NCBI GenBank assembly: GCA_017311315.1 | Contig: CM029638.1 | Span: 7,312,368 to 7,376,367 of the forward strand | Direction of reading: 5' to 3' | DNA: 64,000 nt | Source: Dendrocalamus latiflorus | Lineage: Eukaryota; Streptophyta; Magnoliopsida; Poales; Poaceae | Shown: positions 12,116-24,584 of the stretch, one piece after another | Layout of the letters: every line of letters begins with the position of its first letter | Position numbering within the stretch: the first letter of the stretch is position 1 | Translations under genes and position numbers: made by a program | The notes under the pieces: generated by a model | What the model was told of the DNA's origin: nothing | Databases searched by the model: none | What the model saw: only the letters and a program-made list of their open reading frames with translations

Positions 12116-13133
12116 GCTCTTAACAGCTCTAGCATATATCTTCTTATGCACATCCGCCTCTAGTTTTAAAGCTTCATAAGAAACACAAGGCACATTCTTG
12201 ATTCTACGCAACTACTCACGAGACACTGACATGGACGCTAATGGCATACGTGACGGTAGGATCAAGAAGTTGTTTGGAGAAGTGGCTTCGAGAAACCGCT
12301 TGGAGAAATCATCTCGTTTGTTTCGGTTTCCAAAGAAGCCAAAGCCACAAGCCACCCTAAAATCCCAAAAGAACATGGCCATTTTCTTCCCAATCCCCTT
12401 GTTGCCCTCCTCCCTCCCTCTTCTCCAATTCCGATGCCGGTGAGGCCAGGCCAGCTCGCCGATGACCACTACCTTCTCTCGTAGCCTCCTTTCTCTGCTC
12501 GCCTTCCATCGCCACCTTCCACCAAGCATCATCGCCTCTCTTCTCCTCCCTCCTCTACGCCACTAGCACACCACCCTCCACAGCACCGTCGCCTTCTCCA
12601 CTAGCATCACTGATTCAACTCCCCTGCTCTCCAGATCCACACCGAGAGTATGTCGTTGCCAGGTCGACGCTACCATCCACTGCCTCTGTGTCCTCCCCTG
12701 TTTCTTTCCTTACTCTGACAATGACCTCAGCTTCGATTGCTGCTACTCCTCCGCTTCCTCCGTAGTGCCGACACCAACAGTGACCCTGACACCAGCAAGC
12801 TCCCATTGAGCCAACTCCAGTCGAGCCGCCACTGCAAGGAGACATCGTTTGGACGTCAACGCCGGTGACCTACCTCATCTTCTCCAACCCCCCACGACCA
12901 CCTCTTCACCACCGGTGACCTTGACTTCATTGACACCCTCTGCTTCCCCTGCTATTGCTCAATTCCTCAGTTTATTCCAAGTCCTTCCCCCACTTTCTTC
13001 TGATTCTCATTTACTATTGCTGGTTTTTGATAATATGGATGAGGATGATGTTTGCACTGTGTGATTGTAGTTATTTTAGGATTAGTTTTCCATTTTGTCC
13101 TGTTTCGATAGACAGTTTTAGCTGAGCACTAGT
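12116..13133. other. Unassigned DNA between TE fragments
   Basis: Pyrimidine-rich sequence around 12380-12960 keeps several short frames open but shows no domain. Sequence at 12116-12180 reads on the minus strand as a Lys/Glu-rich stretch (ALKLEADVHKKIYARAVKSQ) that may be more copia-derived coding debris. Confidence 0.3.
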
Positions 13134-13142
13134 AGCCTTAAT

Positions 13143-13775
13143 CAAGGTTGTTAAAATCGCGATTCTAGTCGTAGAATCATACGATTCTACAATCCCACGA
13201 AGCTAATCCGACTCAAATTGCATCTTGAGTCGTACTTGATAGAATCGTGCTAGAATCACGATCCTAGTCATAGAATCATATAAAATCGCAGTAGAATCAT
13301 GGTAGAATCACAATAGAATCATGTATCATTCAAGGTTATGAAAGACTTAGGTGTTTAATTGTGTCATGTCCCTAAATTCAAGTTGTATGTTAAATACTAA
13401 GTAGTTAATAGTTTAGACATTAAGATTTGGAGGTTTGGAATAATAAAAATTAATTTAATTATCTATTTATTTTACATTTTTATGTAAAATGATCAGATTA
13501 TGGCAATATTGATAATATCACTCTTCTAGTCATAGCTCTCAATGACATAGAATTTAAACCATGATTCTAGTCGTGAATAAGGTATATTTATTAATTAAAT
13601 TAGATGCCAAACGACCAAATAAACACTCATATCACTTTTGGAATACACAGTAAATTAGAATAAATATATTTTTTGGTAGAATTGGATAGGATCTTAGATT
13701 ATACGATTCGATCCTAGAATGCGATCCTACTAGAGTGTTTTTGATCCAATTCAGAATCATGATTCTGATAACCTT
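13143..13775. mobile_element. Mutator-like MITE with 9-bp target duplication
   Basis: The termini form an imperfect inverted repeat: AAGGTTGTTAAAATCGCGAT at the left against AAGGTTATCAGAATCATGAT from the right. The flanks are identical 9-mers AGCCTTAAT at 13134-13142 and 13776-13784, the duplication length of Mutator-like elements. The interior has a subterminal array of TAGAATCAT-type motifs and no coding sequence. Confidence 0.8.
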
Positions 13776-13784
13776 AGCCTTAAT

Positions 13785-15988
13785 TGAGTCCTTATGGAGA
13801 ACACACACTCACTATCTTACTGACAACCGTGCATTTGTTGGGTGTTATTTTAGCACGACCACTAATGCAAAGAGTAATATTCAGTACCATGTGGGAAATC
13901 TTCAGCTCCTCGTCATGGCAGCTTCTCTATTATTAGTTGCTGTGAAGCCAGTGATGGGCCTCAAATCTTGTGAGGTAACCTTGCTTCAATTTTGCAATAA
14001 TTATTTTCAGTTTAGCAGAGTTTTACAGGTCTAATAACTGAAGAATCCAAAAACAAGACCCAGAAAAACTCCACGGGAGAAAACACAAATGTGTCAATGT
14101 TGAACTGCAGAACTAAGGCTCTGTCTTTCCATTCTATCATGATGACAACTGATGGAGGTTTGGTCAGATATTCAGATTGTACCATTTAACAAACCACAGC
14201 TGTCAGCATATTGAGCATTTTATGTTTGCATAATGCTAGTTTGAACTAGTGTAAAATTTGATGTCTGATACAGAAGCAACAACGAGGTGAAATGCTGCTG
14301 CAGTTTCCTACGCAATGTTGTTTGCACCGTGTGCTATTTCGGTTCAGGAGCATACGGAGACTTCTTTGATCAAGATTGAGACTTCTATAATCAAGATATG
14401 ATTAATTGTTAAACAAATACTCCTAACCGGTATGATTGCTCAACCATTATGACCACAGACAGTGAGACAGATCCCATTGGGAAGGTCAGTGTTGAAAACC
14501 CAGAATTCTTCCAGTCCTTGTAGTTTAGCTTCTTGTCACCTTTTCAGTGCCCTTCAATGTCAAAACTCAGAAAGCTCGTGGGATATGATGGCCTTGCTAC
14601 TGTCCCCACAACTTTATCTTATAATGGCCAGTTCACAAAGCATGCATGATATTGATGCTGAAGAGGCAGAAGTCTGTGATGGTTTTTGTTTCGCCCACCG
14701 TACCCCCCCCCCCCCCCCCGGCGACGCAGCGTACCAGGCTCATCATGGTAATAATTTGTACTTGGGCTGACAATTTGTCAATTTTACACTTTGGGGAAGC
14801 TGAAATGATTTTCATCTTTGACAAAATATCACGTTCAAACACTACAAAGGTTGATGAGCACATTCCTAAGCAGCTTTTTTTTTTGTTCTTCCATATTTTT
14901 TCTACACTGTGGAGCAATAAGTCTATCTACTCTTTTGACCAGCAAATCAGTGGTCCTTGTTACAAGCTTGCACCTTTTTGGAGCACCTTTCTCTCTACAG
15001 TCTACACGCACTGCACACGCTAGCTAGCTCAGACTCACACCAAAGGAACATACATGCTTTGACTGTTTCTTTCTTTAATCATGCTGCTGCTACTAGGTAT
15101 TCGTTGGATCTACTCTTCTTTCGATCTGTACTAACGAGATTTCGAAGGGCAACACTACACCGAGATGTTTTCTGAAGCCTCGTATGGTCAAAATGTGTTT
15201 TTCTGCACCTGTACCTTTGGCATGTTCTGTTCTAGGAGTGATCATGACAATTTCAGTTGGAGACCGGCTTGCACGAAGCATGCTCTGTATGTAGCTCGTT
15301 GAGGAGGCACCAGCAAGCAGAGGTGTTGTAGCCTCCCAAAACCACCACGCAAATTCTTTGGATGCTCTCCAGGAGGAGCTGGCTCAGCAAAAAGGATGCA
15401 GGAACAATTTTTGGAAAAAGAGAATCTCCTTTGTTCAGGATATTCTTGCAGCTGCAGCTGTCCAAGTCAGTAGTAGGAAGTAGGAACCATATTTTATGGT
15501 CAGCAGCACTCTACTACTACTACCAGTACCACTCGTGAGAGGGAGGCCTCCTGCATTTTCTTTTTTGACTTGCAAGGAATAACGAGGTACCCTCTCCTCT
15601 AGTGTTGGCTCAAAACATGATCCACAAAAAACTTGATGTTACCAATTTGCTCATCCACTCCGGAAAGCTGTCTTTGACAAGATCAAACAAAAGGAGGCAA
15701 AGGAAAAGATGGTTGAGGCAAGAATCTCGCCTTTTTCCTGTTCTTTGGTGCAGAAGCCTGAAAGCAACAGTACGACTGTGATACTTTGAAAGGAGCTAGA
15801 TAGCTTTGCCACTTATACACGTACTGGTGGAAGTAACCTGTTAAATTCCAAGGTCACTGCACTGCATACGGCCCTACACTAACAACTTGCCATTAGCTAA
15901 CTTTCTAACATGATGCCGGGGATATCCACAAGAAGCAGGGAGATCACCAAACAAGTCACTGATTCATGTACAAAAATTGGACATTGAT
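13785..15988. other. 3' flank of the GARP gene, no gene seen
   Basis: No recognisable coding sequence. An 18-bp C homopolymer lies at 14703-14720. The part nearest 15988 should include the 3' UTR of the minus-strand GARP gene, but I cannot place its end. Confidence 0.4.
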
Positions 15989-18900
15989 CTAAGATCCACA
16001 GATGGATATGGAGAGTTCCAAGTTGACACCCGGGGCAACGAAACAACCTGAGTGCCCGGAGCAGTCACTGAAGCTCCTCGACGACGACGAGAGGATGCAG
16101 CTGCTTTCGCTCGGCGAGGAGGCCACGGCGTGTGTGCATTTTGGGTCCAGACCTAGGGATAGTGACAGTGAGCATTGCTCCGGTGGTTCGTCCGGTTCAT
16201 CCCTTGCTGCACTGCTGAAACTGCTGAAGACGAAGCATCCATTGCCGTTGTTCTCCTTGGGGCCTTGCTGCTTCAGCACAAGACCAAGGTGGTGTGCTTC
16301 TGGCTTGATTATCTGCCCAAAACCAATGAAAGTGGCAGTTAGAGTAAATCCCTGCACTGATGGCAACTATGGCCTAAAGAAAAAAAAACGTACTCCTGCA
16401 GTAACTATCAAATTTATTTCCTTGACATGCAACTATAGCATCAGATTTGACCCTGTTGGAAATCGTTTTCCCTAGCTGCAGTAAAACCACAAAGATCGGC
16501 AGAATCTGTGCAACGGGGTACAACATCTACGCTATCTATGTGTAATCAGACACCAAATGACATGTGCAGGTTTCAGAATTTTTCAGTCCGAGCAAACCAC
16601 CAGAAAAGCTTTAATGAGTAAATCCTATCTGCACTATCATCATCATGAAAACTACTGGGTACAACAAGGCTTTGGAAGTGAACACTGCACATGAAACGCC
16701 ACTTACTACAAATCAGTACTGCAAATGGAGTAAATGCCTGAAACATTATGATGATCTCAAGAACTATTTTTGGCAGTCTTCTCAAACCAGCGCACTGTTT
16801 TACCTTGTCCTTTCAAAAATTCGGGTATTCATGAGCCTATCTAGGGTTTGCACATGTAGTCAGATACAAGGAAGATACATGTACCAACAATCCTATAAAT
16901 GTAGTATCTTTTACAAAACATGAGCCAGAGATGCGACAGTCCTGTAGGAGGATATGGATTGTGTATTGGTCAAACAAGCTTAAGATCAGGACATTTCAGC
17001 TCCCTCACACAACAACATAGAGCATAGAGAATGGGTAGGGATGGTCAAGACTCAATACATTGCAACATGCAACCCAATAAGAAATGTACAAACTATTAGA
17101 TTGGCTAGTTGACCAATACCAAGGAATGAGAAGTGGGCCCTACTGATAAATAGTTCGTGGGAAAGATGCTACTGCTAAATACAATATGACAATTGACAAA
17201 TGCAAAATGAGCACGTAGGAGATCAGCTAAATGAATAAATCAATTTATGTGTGGCTGTATAGAGGTGATGGCAAGAAATAAGGAAGATAAAAACTAGCCT
17301 CAAAGCTGGATGTGAAACCAGTTAAGACAAGAGAAGATATCTCTTCTTTTGATCAACTTTTTCCCAATGCTTCTTTAAACTTTTCTTTTTAGCTGATGTA
17401 CCTTAAAGGGGTCAGATTCTTGCACCAAACACCCCACGGTTTGGAGGTTGGAAGCAGCAGCAGCAGCACCATCTGCAGCAGCAGCAGCATCCCTCTGCCA
17501 TCTGAGGCTCTCCTCCTTTATTCTCCTCTCCATGGCCATGGCTTGCATGTAATCATCAATGCAGTACTGCGTGCCAGTAGTCCTCATCTCACTGATTCCT
17601 TGGCTTCCTTGCATGCCTTGCGTCCAAGGTCCTTCTGTCCCCATCCTGGTCCTGTTCATCCAAGACCCCCAAAAAAAGAACAAATGTACACAGATTTTGC
17701 CTTGCGTCACATTATCGTGGTGATCAATTCCTTTCGTGGATCGATTGAAATAACCGATTTTGGTGTATTAATTCTAGATACCAAAGGAAAAGGTGTTTTT
17801 GTGTCAAGATTAGGCCCCCCAAAAGCTTGTCTTTAACTTGAACACAATTCAAAGTTAGAAAAGTTGAAGCACAAACCTTTTCAGAGGGGGGCACAGGAAT
17901 TCACTGGGGCCTTGCTCATCAGCAGCATATGAGTGCTTCCTTTGCAGTTGTGGTTGCATCTCTGATGGTACCATGAAAGAAAGGGGTATGGCTTTCCATT
18001 AGCAACATCTATAGTGTGCACAGAAAAAATTTTCTCATCCATTTAGCTTTTCTTCCTAGCTTTTTGAACAGAGGATTTGCATGATGAAGATACTCATGAG
18101 AAGGGATGAGTGATTAGTTGCCAAGCGCGGTAAGCATTTGGCAAAGGGAGCTTACAGAGCCCCACACAACTCACACAAACCACAAGGCAATGTGATCTTG
18201 GATTAAAATAATAATAATTTGGAATGTTCATTCTAGTATTGTACTGTGGTAGACGTGAGCTTTGTTTCTGAAGATTATAAACAATGTAACTAACATACAA
18301 AAAGCGTTGACAAAATAATAGCGACTACAATAATACGGCCTCATCTTATCCCTAGGAAACAAGGAGGCAAAACAAAACCTATGATTTTGGAGGGTGATGA
18401 AGTAAAGAATGATGCAAGAAGGCTAGCTAACGTGGGGAGGGCTCGTCTCATCTCTCACCTTTCATTCCCGTGCCAAGCCTCGTGCCCCTGTACATCTGTT
18501 CAAAAGAGCAAATGGACAAATCAAAGTCTTGTATTTGCATGCTCGTCCAAAGGAAGAAAAATAGTAGATATATAGCCTGCAGGGTGCAAATGACTGAAGA
18601 AAAGAACCTGGAGATGGCTCTTGACATGAGATATGGTCAGCCCCTTCACACCCATGAGCTGAAGAATGAGCTTAGGGGTAGCCTCTACAATTAACACCAC
18701 CAAAGAAGCAATTAGAATATTGAGAAGATTAAAAGAACAACCCATCAGGCTGCCTACAATCCTAAAAACACAACCAACAAAAGAACAGAAAGACCAGAAA
18801 TAATTCATGGCACTATGAGAACGTTGTCCCCAAGCTAACAGCATCAAGCATACCACCAAGGCAACAAACAACTGAAGGCATCACAAAGACAACCAGAAGA

Positions 18901-19186
18901 ACAAGAATAGAAAGCATTAATGGGGGGGAAAAATACTATGGACGAATGCACATATAAAACAAGAAGAAGAAACCACCACAACACAAACACAAACAGCACA
19001 CACTGTGCGTGAACAATACTTGGGAAGCTAGGTAGGGGCAAGAAGGAAGAAGAACGCACTGTCTTGGCCACCGAGGCATTCTATGGCTTGCACAAAGCTG
19101 CAGTGGAGCTCGGCGGTCCATCTCAACCTGGGAACCTTGGATCTGATGTACTGCCTCACAGCTCCGTTCCTTCCGCTGCTGCCCAT
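15989..19186 (-). CDS. GARP/G2-like MYB transcription factor with EAR-like motifs
   Basis: Six GT-AG exons can be joined on the minus strand: 19186-19060, 18684-18608, 18495-18459, 17961-17877, 17651-17402 and 16312-15989. They total 900 bp (299 aa) with all phases consistent. Residues about 14-71 are a single-repeat GARP DNA-binding domain ([19 protein letters not shown], then [20 protein letters not shown] and VKSHLQMYR). The middle contains a Met/Arg-rich segment and an Ala tract. The last exon has SLSLSLGLD and ends LELSISI, matching the LxLxL type of EAR repression motif. From family knowledge it should be a nuclear DNA-binding regulator, probably a repressor, in the group of Arabidopsis At2g40260 and At1g14600. 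I chose the ATG at 19186 because it immediately precedes the conserved block; the frame stays open upstream into a transposon. A hAT element lies 122 bp upstream. Confidence 0.85.
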
Positions 19187-19315
19187 CTCTGTAGCGATGA
19201 GCTCGCCAAGCCCAACTCGTAGCGAGGAGGAGATCGAGGAGGCAGTGCTAAGAAAGAACCAAAGTGACTCTTTTTCTCCTCCTCCCTTGGACTTATGTAA
19301 GCCTACAACTACGAC

Positions 19316-20567
19316 CAGTGGCAGTGGCGAGGCCACGAATAAAATTGAGCGCGGGCTAAATCAGAACTAAACTAAATTGATATAAATATAGTCTTGTATT
19401 TTTATAGAATTTTAATTTTACTTAGAGATTACACAATTAGAGACAAACAATGAAAATCAAAGAAATATAAAATAGGTATCTCAACTATAAAAAACACGGA
19501 GTAGCGATAAGTCACCTGTGTAAATGAATGTGAAAATGAATATCCAATTACTCGAGTAGTACCACTTAACAAACACGCCCTTCTCACTTGATCTCTAATT
19601 TTGTTAGCATAATCTTCAATTAGTATGCGAAATGCCGGATCGGCAATAATTTCATTGGAATTAATTCTAGTCAAACTTCTTTGGTTGAGTTGTACTCTCA
19701 TCGGTTAGATAAGAACTATTTGAATTGCTTGCAAAATAGTTACACAAAATCCGTTTATCCATTATAGCAAAATCTATAAATAAATTATTAATTTTGGTCA
19801 ATATAAAGTTATAAATCTATGAATAAATTATAAAGATTAAACTATCTATATACTAAGAAACACTAAAAGTCTAAACTCTAAAGTCTAAAATACTAAATCG
19901 AGAAGGAATTAAAGAACTAACGTTTATCAGTTGAAGACTTAAAGTTGAACCGTTGAATGCTAAAGGCTTGAAGCGTGCGGTGCAGCGTGCCCTACTCTCT
20001 CAAACTTCACAGCTCACTCTCTCTCTCTCTCTCTCCACTCTCTCGTCTTAGTGTCGATGGCGACTGGCGATTGGCGACGAGGTTGCTCCTGCCAGCAGCG
20101 CAGCCCGCACACGCCAGCGGCGGCCCGGCCCTCACCACCCCGGCTCCGGCTACATGGTTCCCCCTCACCGCCCCAGTCAAGTTCCCCCTCGCTGCCTGGT
20201 CAAGCTCCACCCGCGGGCCACGGCCTCGCCCTTGGTCCGACTCCCCTCGGCCGCCGTTAGCCTTCCCTCTAGAAATCGTTCTAATCGCTAATTTGGTAGG
20301 GTTTGTGAGTTGTAGTTGCTGTCTTGGTGGGCCGGTGAGATGGATTTCTTAGGCCTCTTAAGGGCAATTGGCTGACCACTCTTGAGCAAGCGTTTTTCAT
20401 GTATGCTTTCCTTTGCAGCTTGGCGCCAATCTCCCTGCTGGCCTGCTGTGGCACCGGTCTCCCTACTGGCTGCTGGCCTGCGCCAGACGGCAAGGTTGGG
20501 GGGTTTCTTACCACCAGGGGAGGGTAGGCTCAAGCCTTACTAAACCTGCCCCTTAGCTTCGCCCCTG
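19316..20567. mobile_element. hAT-type element in the GARP 5' region
   Basis: The 1252-bp element begins CAGTGGCAGTGGCGAGG and ends CTTCGCCCCTG (reverse complement CAGGGGCGAAG). The exact 8-bp duplication ACTACGAC flanks it at 19308-19315 and 20568-20575. No transposase is visible, so it is non-autonomous. It contains a (CT)n tract near 20010-20034. It belongs to the same terminal-repeat group as the 180-bp element at 24405-24584. Confidence 0.85.
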
Positions 20568-20575
20568 ACTACGAC

Positions 20576-20949
20576 CAAGACAATCTCTCTCACTAAAGAT
20601 GCAACACTTGTTGCAACAAGCTGCACTCAAGACTCCCCCTCGAGAAACGAGAGGCTGTAGGTAAAACTTGCTCGGCCTTGGCACCACTCTTGCTCTATTT
20701 GTTGGATTCTTGCTTGTGTTGTGCGTCCCTCTCTCTCGTATTGGCTGGATGGTTGTCTGATACTACCCACTACATAGGTTGTCCAAGTATCGTTGGGATT
20801 AGTTTCTTTGTAGCCGTTTCAAAGTGGCACATCAAGACAACCTTTTCAAATCGGCTTGTTGGCTTATCAGCATTTGGTTCACAAGCACAAACACTTGTGC
20901 TAGGAACAAAATGCATTAGCCCCCACCATAATCCACAGCAAAAATGAAT
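20576..20949. other. Unassigned DNA, former GARP upstream region
   Basis: Before the hAT insertion this sequence lay directly upstream of the GARP gene, so it may hold displaced promoter DNA. No TATA box or coding match was recognised with confidence. Confidence 0.35.
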
Positions 20950-22238
20950 GCATATCATTAGCAGAGTTTAATGAGTTCAGAATCCAGAGAAAGAGTCATA
21001 TCACCTTTCATCACAGCAAGAGAACCTTTAGAGATCATTAGAACTCCATCTCCACCGGATAACTCATACCTTTTGGCATCAAGAGTATTCAATGAGATAA
21101 TATTTCTCTTCAAATTTGGAATATGTTAGACCTCTGACAAGGTTTTGATGGTGCCATCAAACATCTTGATCTAGACGGAACTAATGTCGGTAATCTTGTA
21201 TGGAGTATTATCTTCCATTAACATTGATCCACTTGAATAGCCTTATAAGTAACGAACCAGTCATGGTTCGAGCTCATGTGGAAAGTGTAGACCGAATAAA
21301 AAATCTATTCATTGCTAATTTTGGAATCACTGGCAAAGTCAACAAGAATCTTCTCGTTGGAACCTTCTTTAATGACAATGGTAGCATTAAAATCATCATC
21401 CTATTGATTTTTTTCTTGGAATTATTTTTTCTCTTCTCTTTATTCTAGAGTTTCTAGCACTCAGAGATATTGTGTCCACCCTCCATACAGTAGAGGCATG
21501 ACTTCTTGGTCTTTGACTTTGAATAGCCTTTGTATCTGCTCGTGCTTCTGACTTTAGAATCACTGGTCGGAGATATCTTGGAAGGTCTACCCTGAATGAA
21601 CAAACCTTCTATATATGAAGTCGAGCTCTCGCTCGAATCATACTTTTCATCTTTTCTTGGCATACAGAGTTTCATAAACCTCTTTTAAAGTAAGAATATC
21701 TCGACTGTGGTGAATTGTGTCACTAAACATAGAGAACGAAATAAGCAGCGAACAGAGCAGAATAAGACCAAAACCTCCATCATCGTATGTGACCTTCATG
21801 GCTTCAAGGTCGGTGACCACATCTTTAAATGCGGCCAAATGGATCTTGCACTAATCCGCCTTCTGCCAACTTGAGAAAGAAAAGCTTCTGCTTCAAATAC
21901 ATCTTGCTGGTCAGATGTTGATCATGCAGCTCTATTCCAACTTTAGCCATAACGCAGTAGCAGTTGTCTCCTTCATAACTTCCTAAAGGATATTATTAGA
22001 AAGATAAAGATGATTTGAGATAGAGCCGTACGATATCTCTTTGGTTTCTCCTCAACGAACCATGCAAAGAGCATCTTGTTGATTCTCAATAATGTATCAT
22101 CCAAATCGAGCTATGACAGAACAACTTGCATCTTGACTTTGCCAGAGAGAAAATCTTGTATCGTGATCTAGTAGCGGAAGATCATATTTCATTGATGCCA
22201 TGACAAGTATGCCTTAGATTGATCGGGCAAAGAATCAA
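20950..22238 (-). pseudogene. Ty1/copia gag and start of pol, degraded
   Basis: On the minus strand, just inside a primer-binding site, the frame begins MASMKYDLPLLDHDTRFSLWQ with copia Gag character, then loses frame. Further on, KVTYDDGGFGLILLCSLLIS and LTLKEVYETL are typical of the UBN2-type Gag. A zinc knuckle follows (SCLYCMEGGHNISEC). Later parts (MFDGTIKTLSEV, IPNLKRNIISLNTLDAKRYE, SGGDGVLMISKGSLAVMKGD) correspond to the GAG-pre-integrase region. Several frameshifts and stops are present. The element ends abruptly near 20950, before the integrase core, so it is a 5' fragment. Confidence 0.75.
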
Positions 22239-22836
22239 GCTCTGCTACCACTTATTATAAAACGCACAGCAAAATATGAAACAATGAAAAATAACCAGGA
22301 GCACAAGATAAAGATTTAATGTGGAAAGTCCTTGCAGGGAAAAAATCATGAGCGTACAATTGGCGAAATCACTATATAGAAAAGTTACATAACGCTATTA
22401 GCATATTACATGTATAGATAATTTGTAGTGCATCATGTGTTATCTATCATGAGGCTTATAGAGGTATAAATAGCCTTGAAAATAAGAGTCAGACAAGGAA
22501 AGAACAAAGTTCTAGTCGGTAATGAAACAGAAATCTACTCGGAAACTAGAATAGTAACATGTTCGAGATGGGAAAACCCCCTCAAAGACGGAACAGAGTC
22601 TTAGAAGATGGTGGTGAACAACGAAAGCACATCGAGTAGCCACGTTGACTCCAGTCGATACAAACACCTTTGGACACCATATCAGGTGCAAGTCAGTGCA
22701 GAATCCATTACCAATCAATCATACTGGTCAAAATATATCTTTGAGCGAAATCTGATCGAATTATTCAAGTGATCAGATCTGATTAGATTGGAATTACAAA
22801 ATATAATAAGTTTGATGTTTATCCCAGGGGTCAACA
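22239..22836 (-). repeat. Copia 5' LTR and primer-binding site, minus orientation
   Basis: TGGTAGCAGAGC, read on the minus strand at 22250-22239, is a tRNA-Met-type primer-binding site. The LTR extends upstream to a likely start TGTTGACCCCTGGG near 22836, about 585 bp. The 3' end of the LTR does not show a clean CA, so the inner boundary is approximate. Confidence 0.6.
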
Positions 22837-22971
22837 GTTCTCTCTATTAAAAAAACGTGCTTATGCAAAATGACACAGATGGTTGCTATTTTCTTCATGT
22901 AGGCAATGACTTTTTTTGCATCGTCCACAAAAACAAACAACCAGTTCAACAGGGAGAAAAGAAGAGATAGT

Positions 22972-23113
22972 TTGTTTAAAAGAGGAGCAGGGCGCTGAAG
23001 TGCATTCAATTGAACAAATGGAAGGGGACAAACCAGATGAGATTGTTTAAAAGAGGAGCAGTGCGCCGAAGTGCATGCAAGTGAACAAATGGAAGGGGAC
23101 AAACCGGATGCGC
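22972..23113. repeat. 71-bp tandem duplication
   Basis: Two near-identical units start at 22972 and 23043 (each begins TTGTTTAAAAGAGGAGCAG and includes GAACAAATGGAAGGGGACAA). They lie just upstream of a TATA-like CATATAAAAC at about 23138. Confidence 0.7.
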
Positions 23114-23252
23114 CGGTCCAACCACCTATCCAGCCCCATATAAAACCACCACCAACTCCACCTGAACAAACAGATAAATTAACAGGATGTACACAGCAGA
23201 CCACAACACAGAACCCCATCTATCTCATCTCAGCAGCATCTCTCTAGCTAGC

Positions 23253-23735
23253 CATGCATGTCCTCTGCGCCCTCCAAATTGCATGCCATTATGAAAGGGA
23301 AAATTGAGCTGGTGCTTCAAAGTGGCCAGGGGTTTAAGCTTTTAGTTTATGGCTAAAATTATACTATAATAGCTATTAATTTTTTCTGGGAAAAATAAGA
23401 AAAAATAAAAAAAATTATTTTGTAGAATTTGCCACTCTACATATTGGATTTAATTTATTGCCACTCTAAATATTAAACACTTCATAATATATCATAATAA
23501 CCATTGCATGTTTCTCATGCAAAATGACCTTATTACTCTGTATTTCTCTTGTTTATGTTTTGTTTATGTTATTGTTCACACGCGCAGGGATGGAACAAGT
23601 ACAGCGCTGCACATACCAGCATTGAGCACCTCTCAAACCTCAAGGAAATCTCTATACACGTTAGGGGCACAGGTGCCAAGAAATTCGAGAGAAGATGGCC
23701 AATTTCCGGTACGTACGAATGGGTCATACGGTCAC
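23253..23735 (+). pseudogene. Possible leucine-rich-repeat gene debris behind a promoter-like region
   Basis: A TATA-like CATATAAAAC near 23138 is followed by about 115 bp of leader-like sequence and an ATG at 23253 in GCCATGCATG. About 330 bp further, after an AT-rich stretch that could be an intron ending in CGCAG, a frame reads GWNKYSAAHTSIEHLSNLK and EISIHVRGTGAKKFE. This resembles the final leucine-rich repeat of grass NB-LRR proteins (xEHLSNLKEIxVxI). No NB-ARC or other repeats are present. I treat it as a weakly supported fragment; the open frame after 23735 has no match I know. Confidence 0.3.
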
Positions 23736-23935
23736 ATAGGAGAAATACAGGAGTAATAAGGCCATTTCGCATGAAAAAAGTGCGATTAAATGGTCATTGT
23801 GGCATATTGTGAAGTGGTTAATGTTTAAAGTGGTAAATAACTAAATCTAATCTTTGTAGTGTAAATTCCTAAAAGACAATTCTTTGATGTGGCAAATAAT
23901 TATTTTTTATGAAACACCACAGCTCCGTCCAAAGC

Positions 23936-24181
23936 AAATTTTGGTCAAATCTGGCACTGTTTGTCACATAAACACCAAATTTAGCCCCCAAATCACCACA
24001 ATTCCATTTTTAGCCCCCTCCCTGAGCGCGGGACTATGTGCAACTGACACATGTTAATCATGCGGTCGGGGATCGCATGACAATGAGATAATGCTGTCCT
24101 AGCCTAAAAATAGAATTGCGATAATTCAGGGGCTAATTTTGTTAATCACGTGACAAACAGTGCCAAATTTGACCAAACTTT
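23936..24181. mobile_element. Foldback MITE, Mutator-like
   Basis: Long inverted repeats: left TTTTGGTCAAATCTGGCACT, right (reverse complement) GTTTGGTCAAATTTGGCACT, both continuing into GTTTGTCAC. The flanks GTCCAAAGC (23927-23935) and GGCCAAAGC (24182-24190) match at 8 of 9 bases, giving a 9-bp duplication. Non-coding, 246 bp. Confidence 0.7.
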
Positions 24182-24404
24182 GGCCAAAGCCTTTGACTCC
24201 ACTGGAGGCAATGATATGGCACGCGATCGGAGAGAAGAGAGAGATCATAGATCTGAGAGCACCAGTTCAAGCGTGCATATGTACGTATGTATGTGAGGCT
24301 GAACATATCGATACCGGTGTAGGAGTACGCTCCCTCCCAAGTGGGCACAAGAAAACAGGCTTGTTCTGTTTTACTGCAGTTGATAGCTTACAGTTGTTGC
24401 TAAT

Positions 24405-24584
24405 TAGGGGCAGATCCACACCCTGGACAGCCTAGGCTCCAGCCCAGGGCATGCGATATTTAGCAGTGTAAAGCCCAAATAAATCCAAGTAAACCAAAAG
24501 AGTAATTTTTCCTTTCAGCTCAGGTAATAATAGCCTTCGACCTTTCATAGTGCGGCACGTGATAAAATCCTAGATACGCCACTG
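24405..24584. mobile_element. hAT MITE with exact 8-bp duplication
   Basis: TTGCTAAT flanks the element at 24397-24404 and 24585-24592. The left end is TAGGGGCAGATCC and the right end, reversed, is CAGTGGCGTATCTAGG. The terminal repeat resembles that of the larger hAT element at 19316-20567. Confidence 0.8.
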
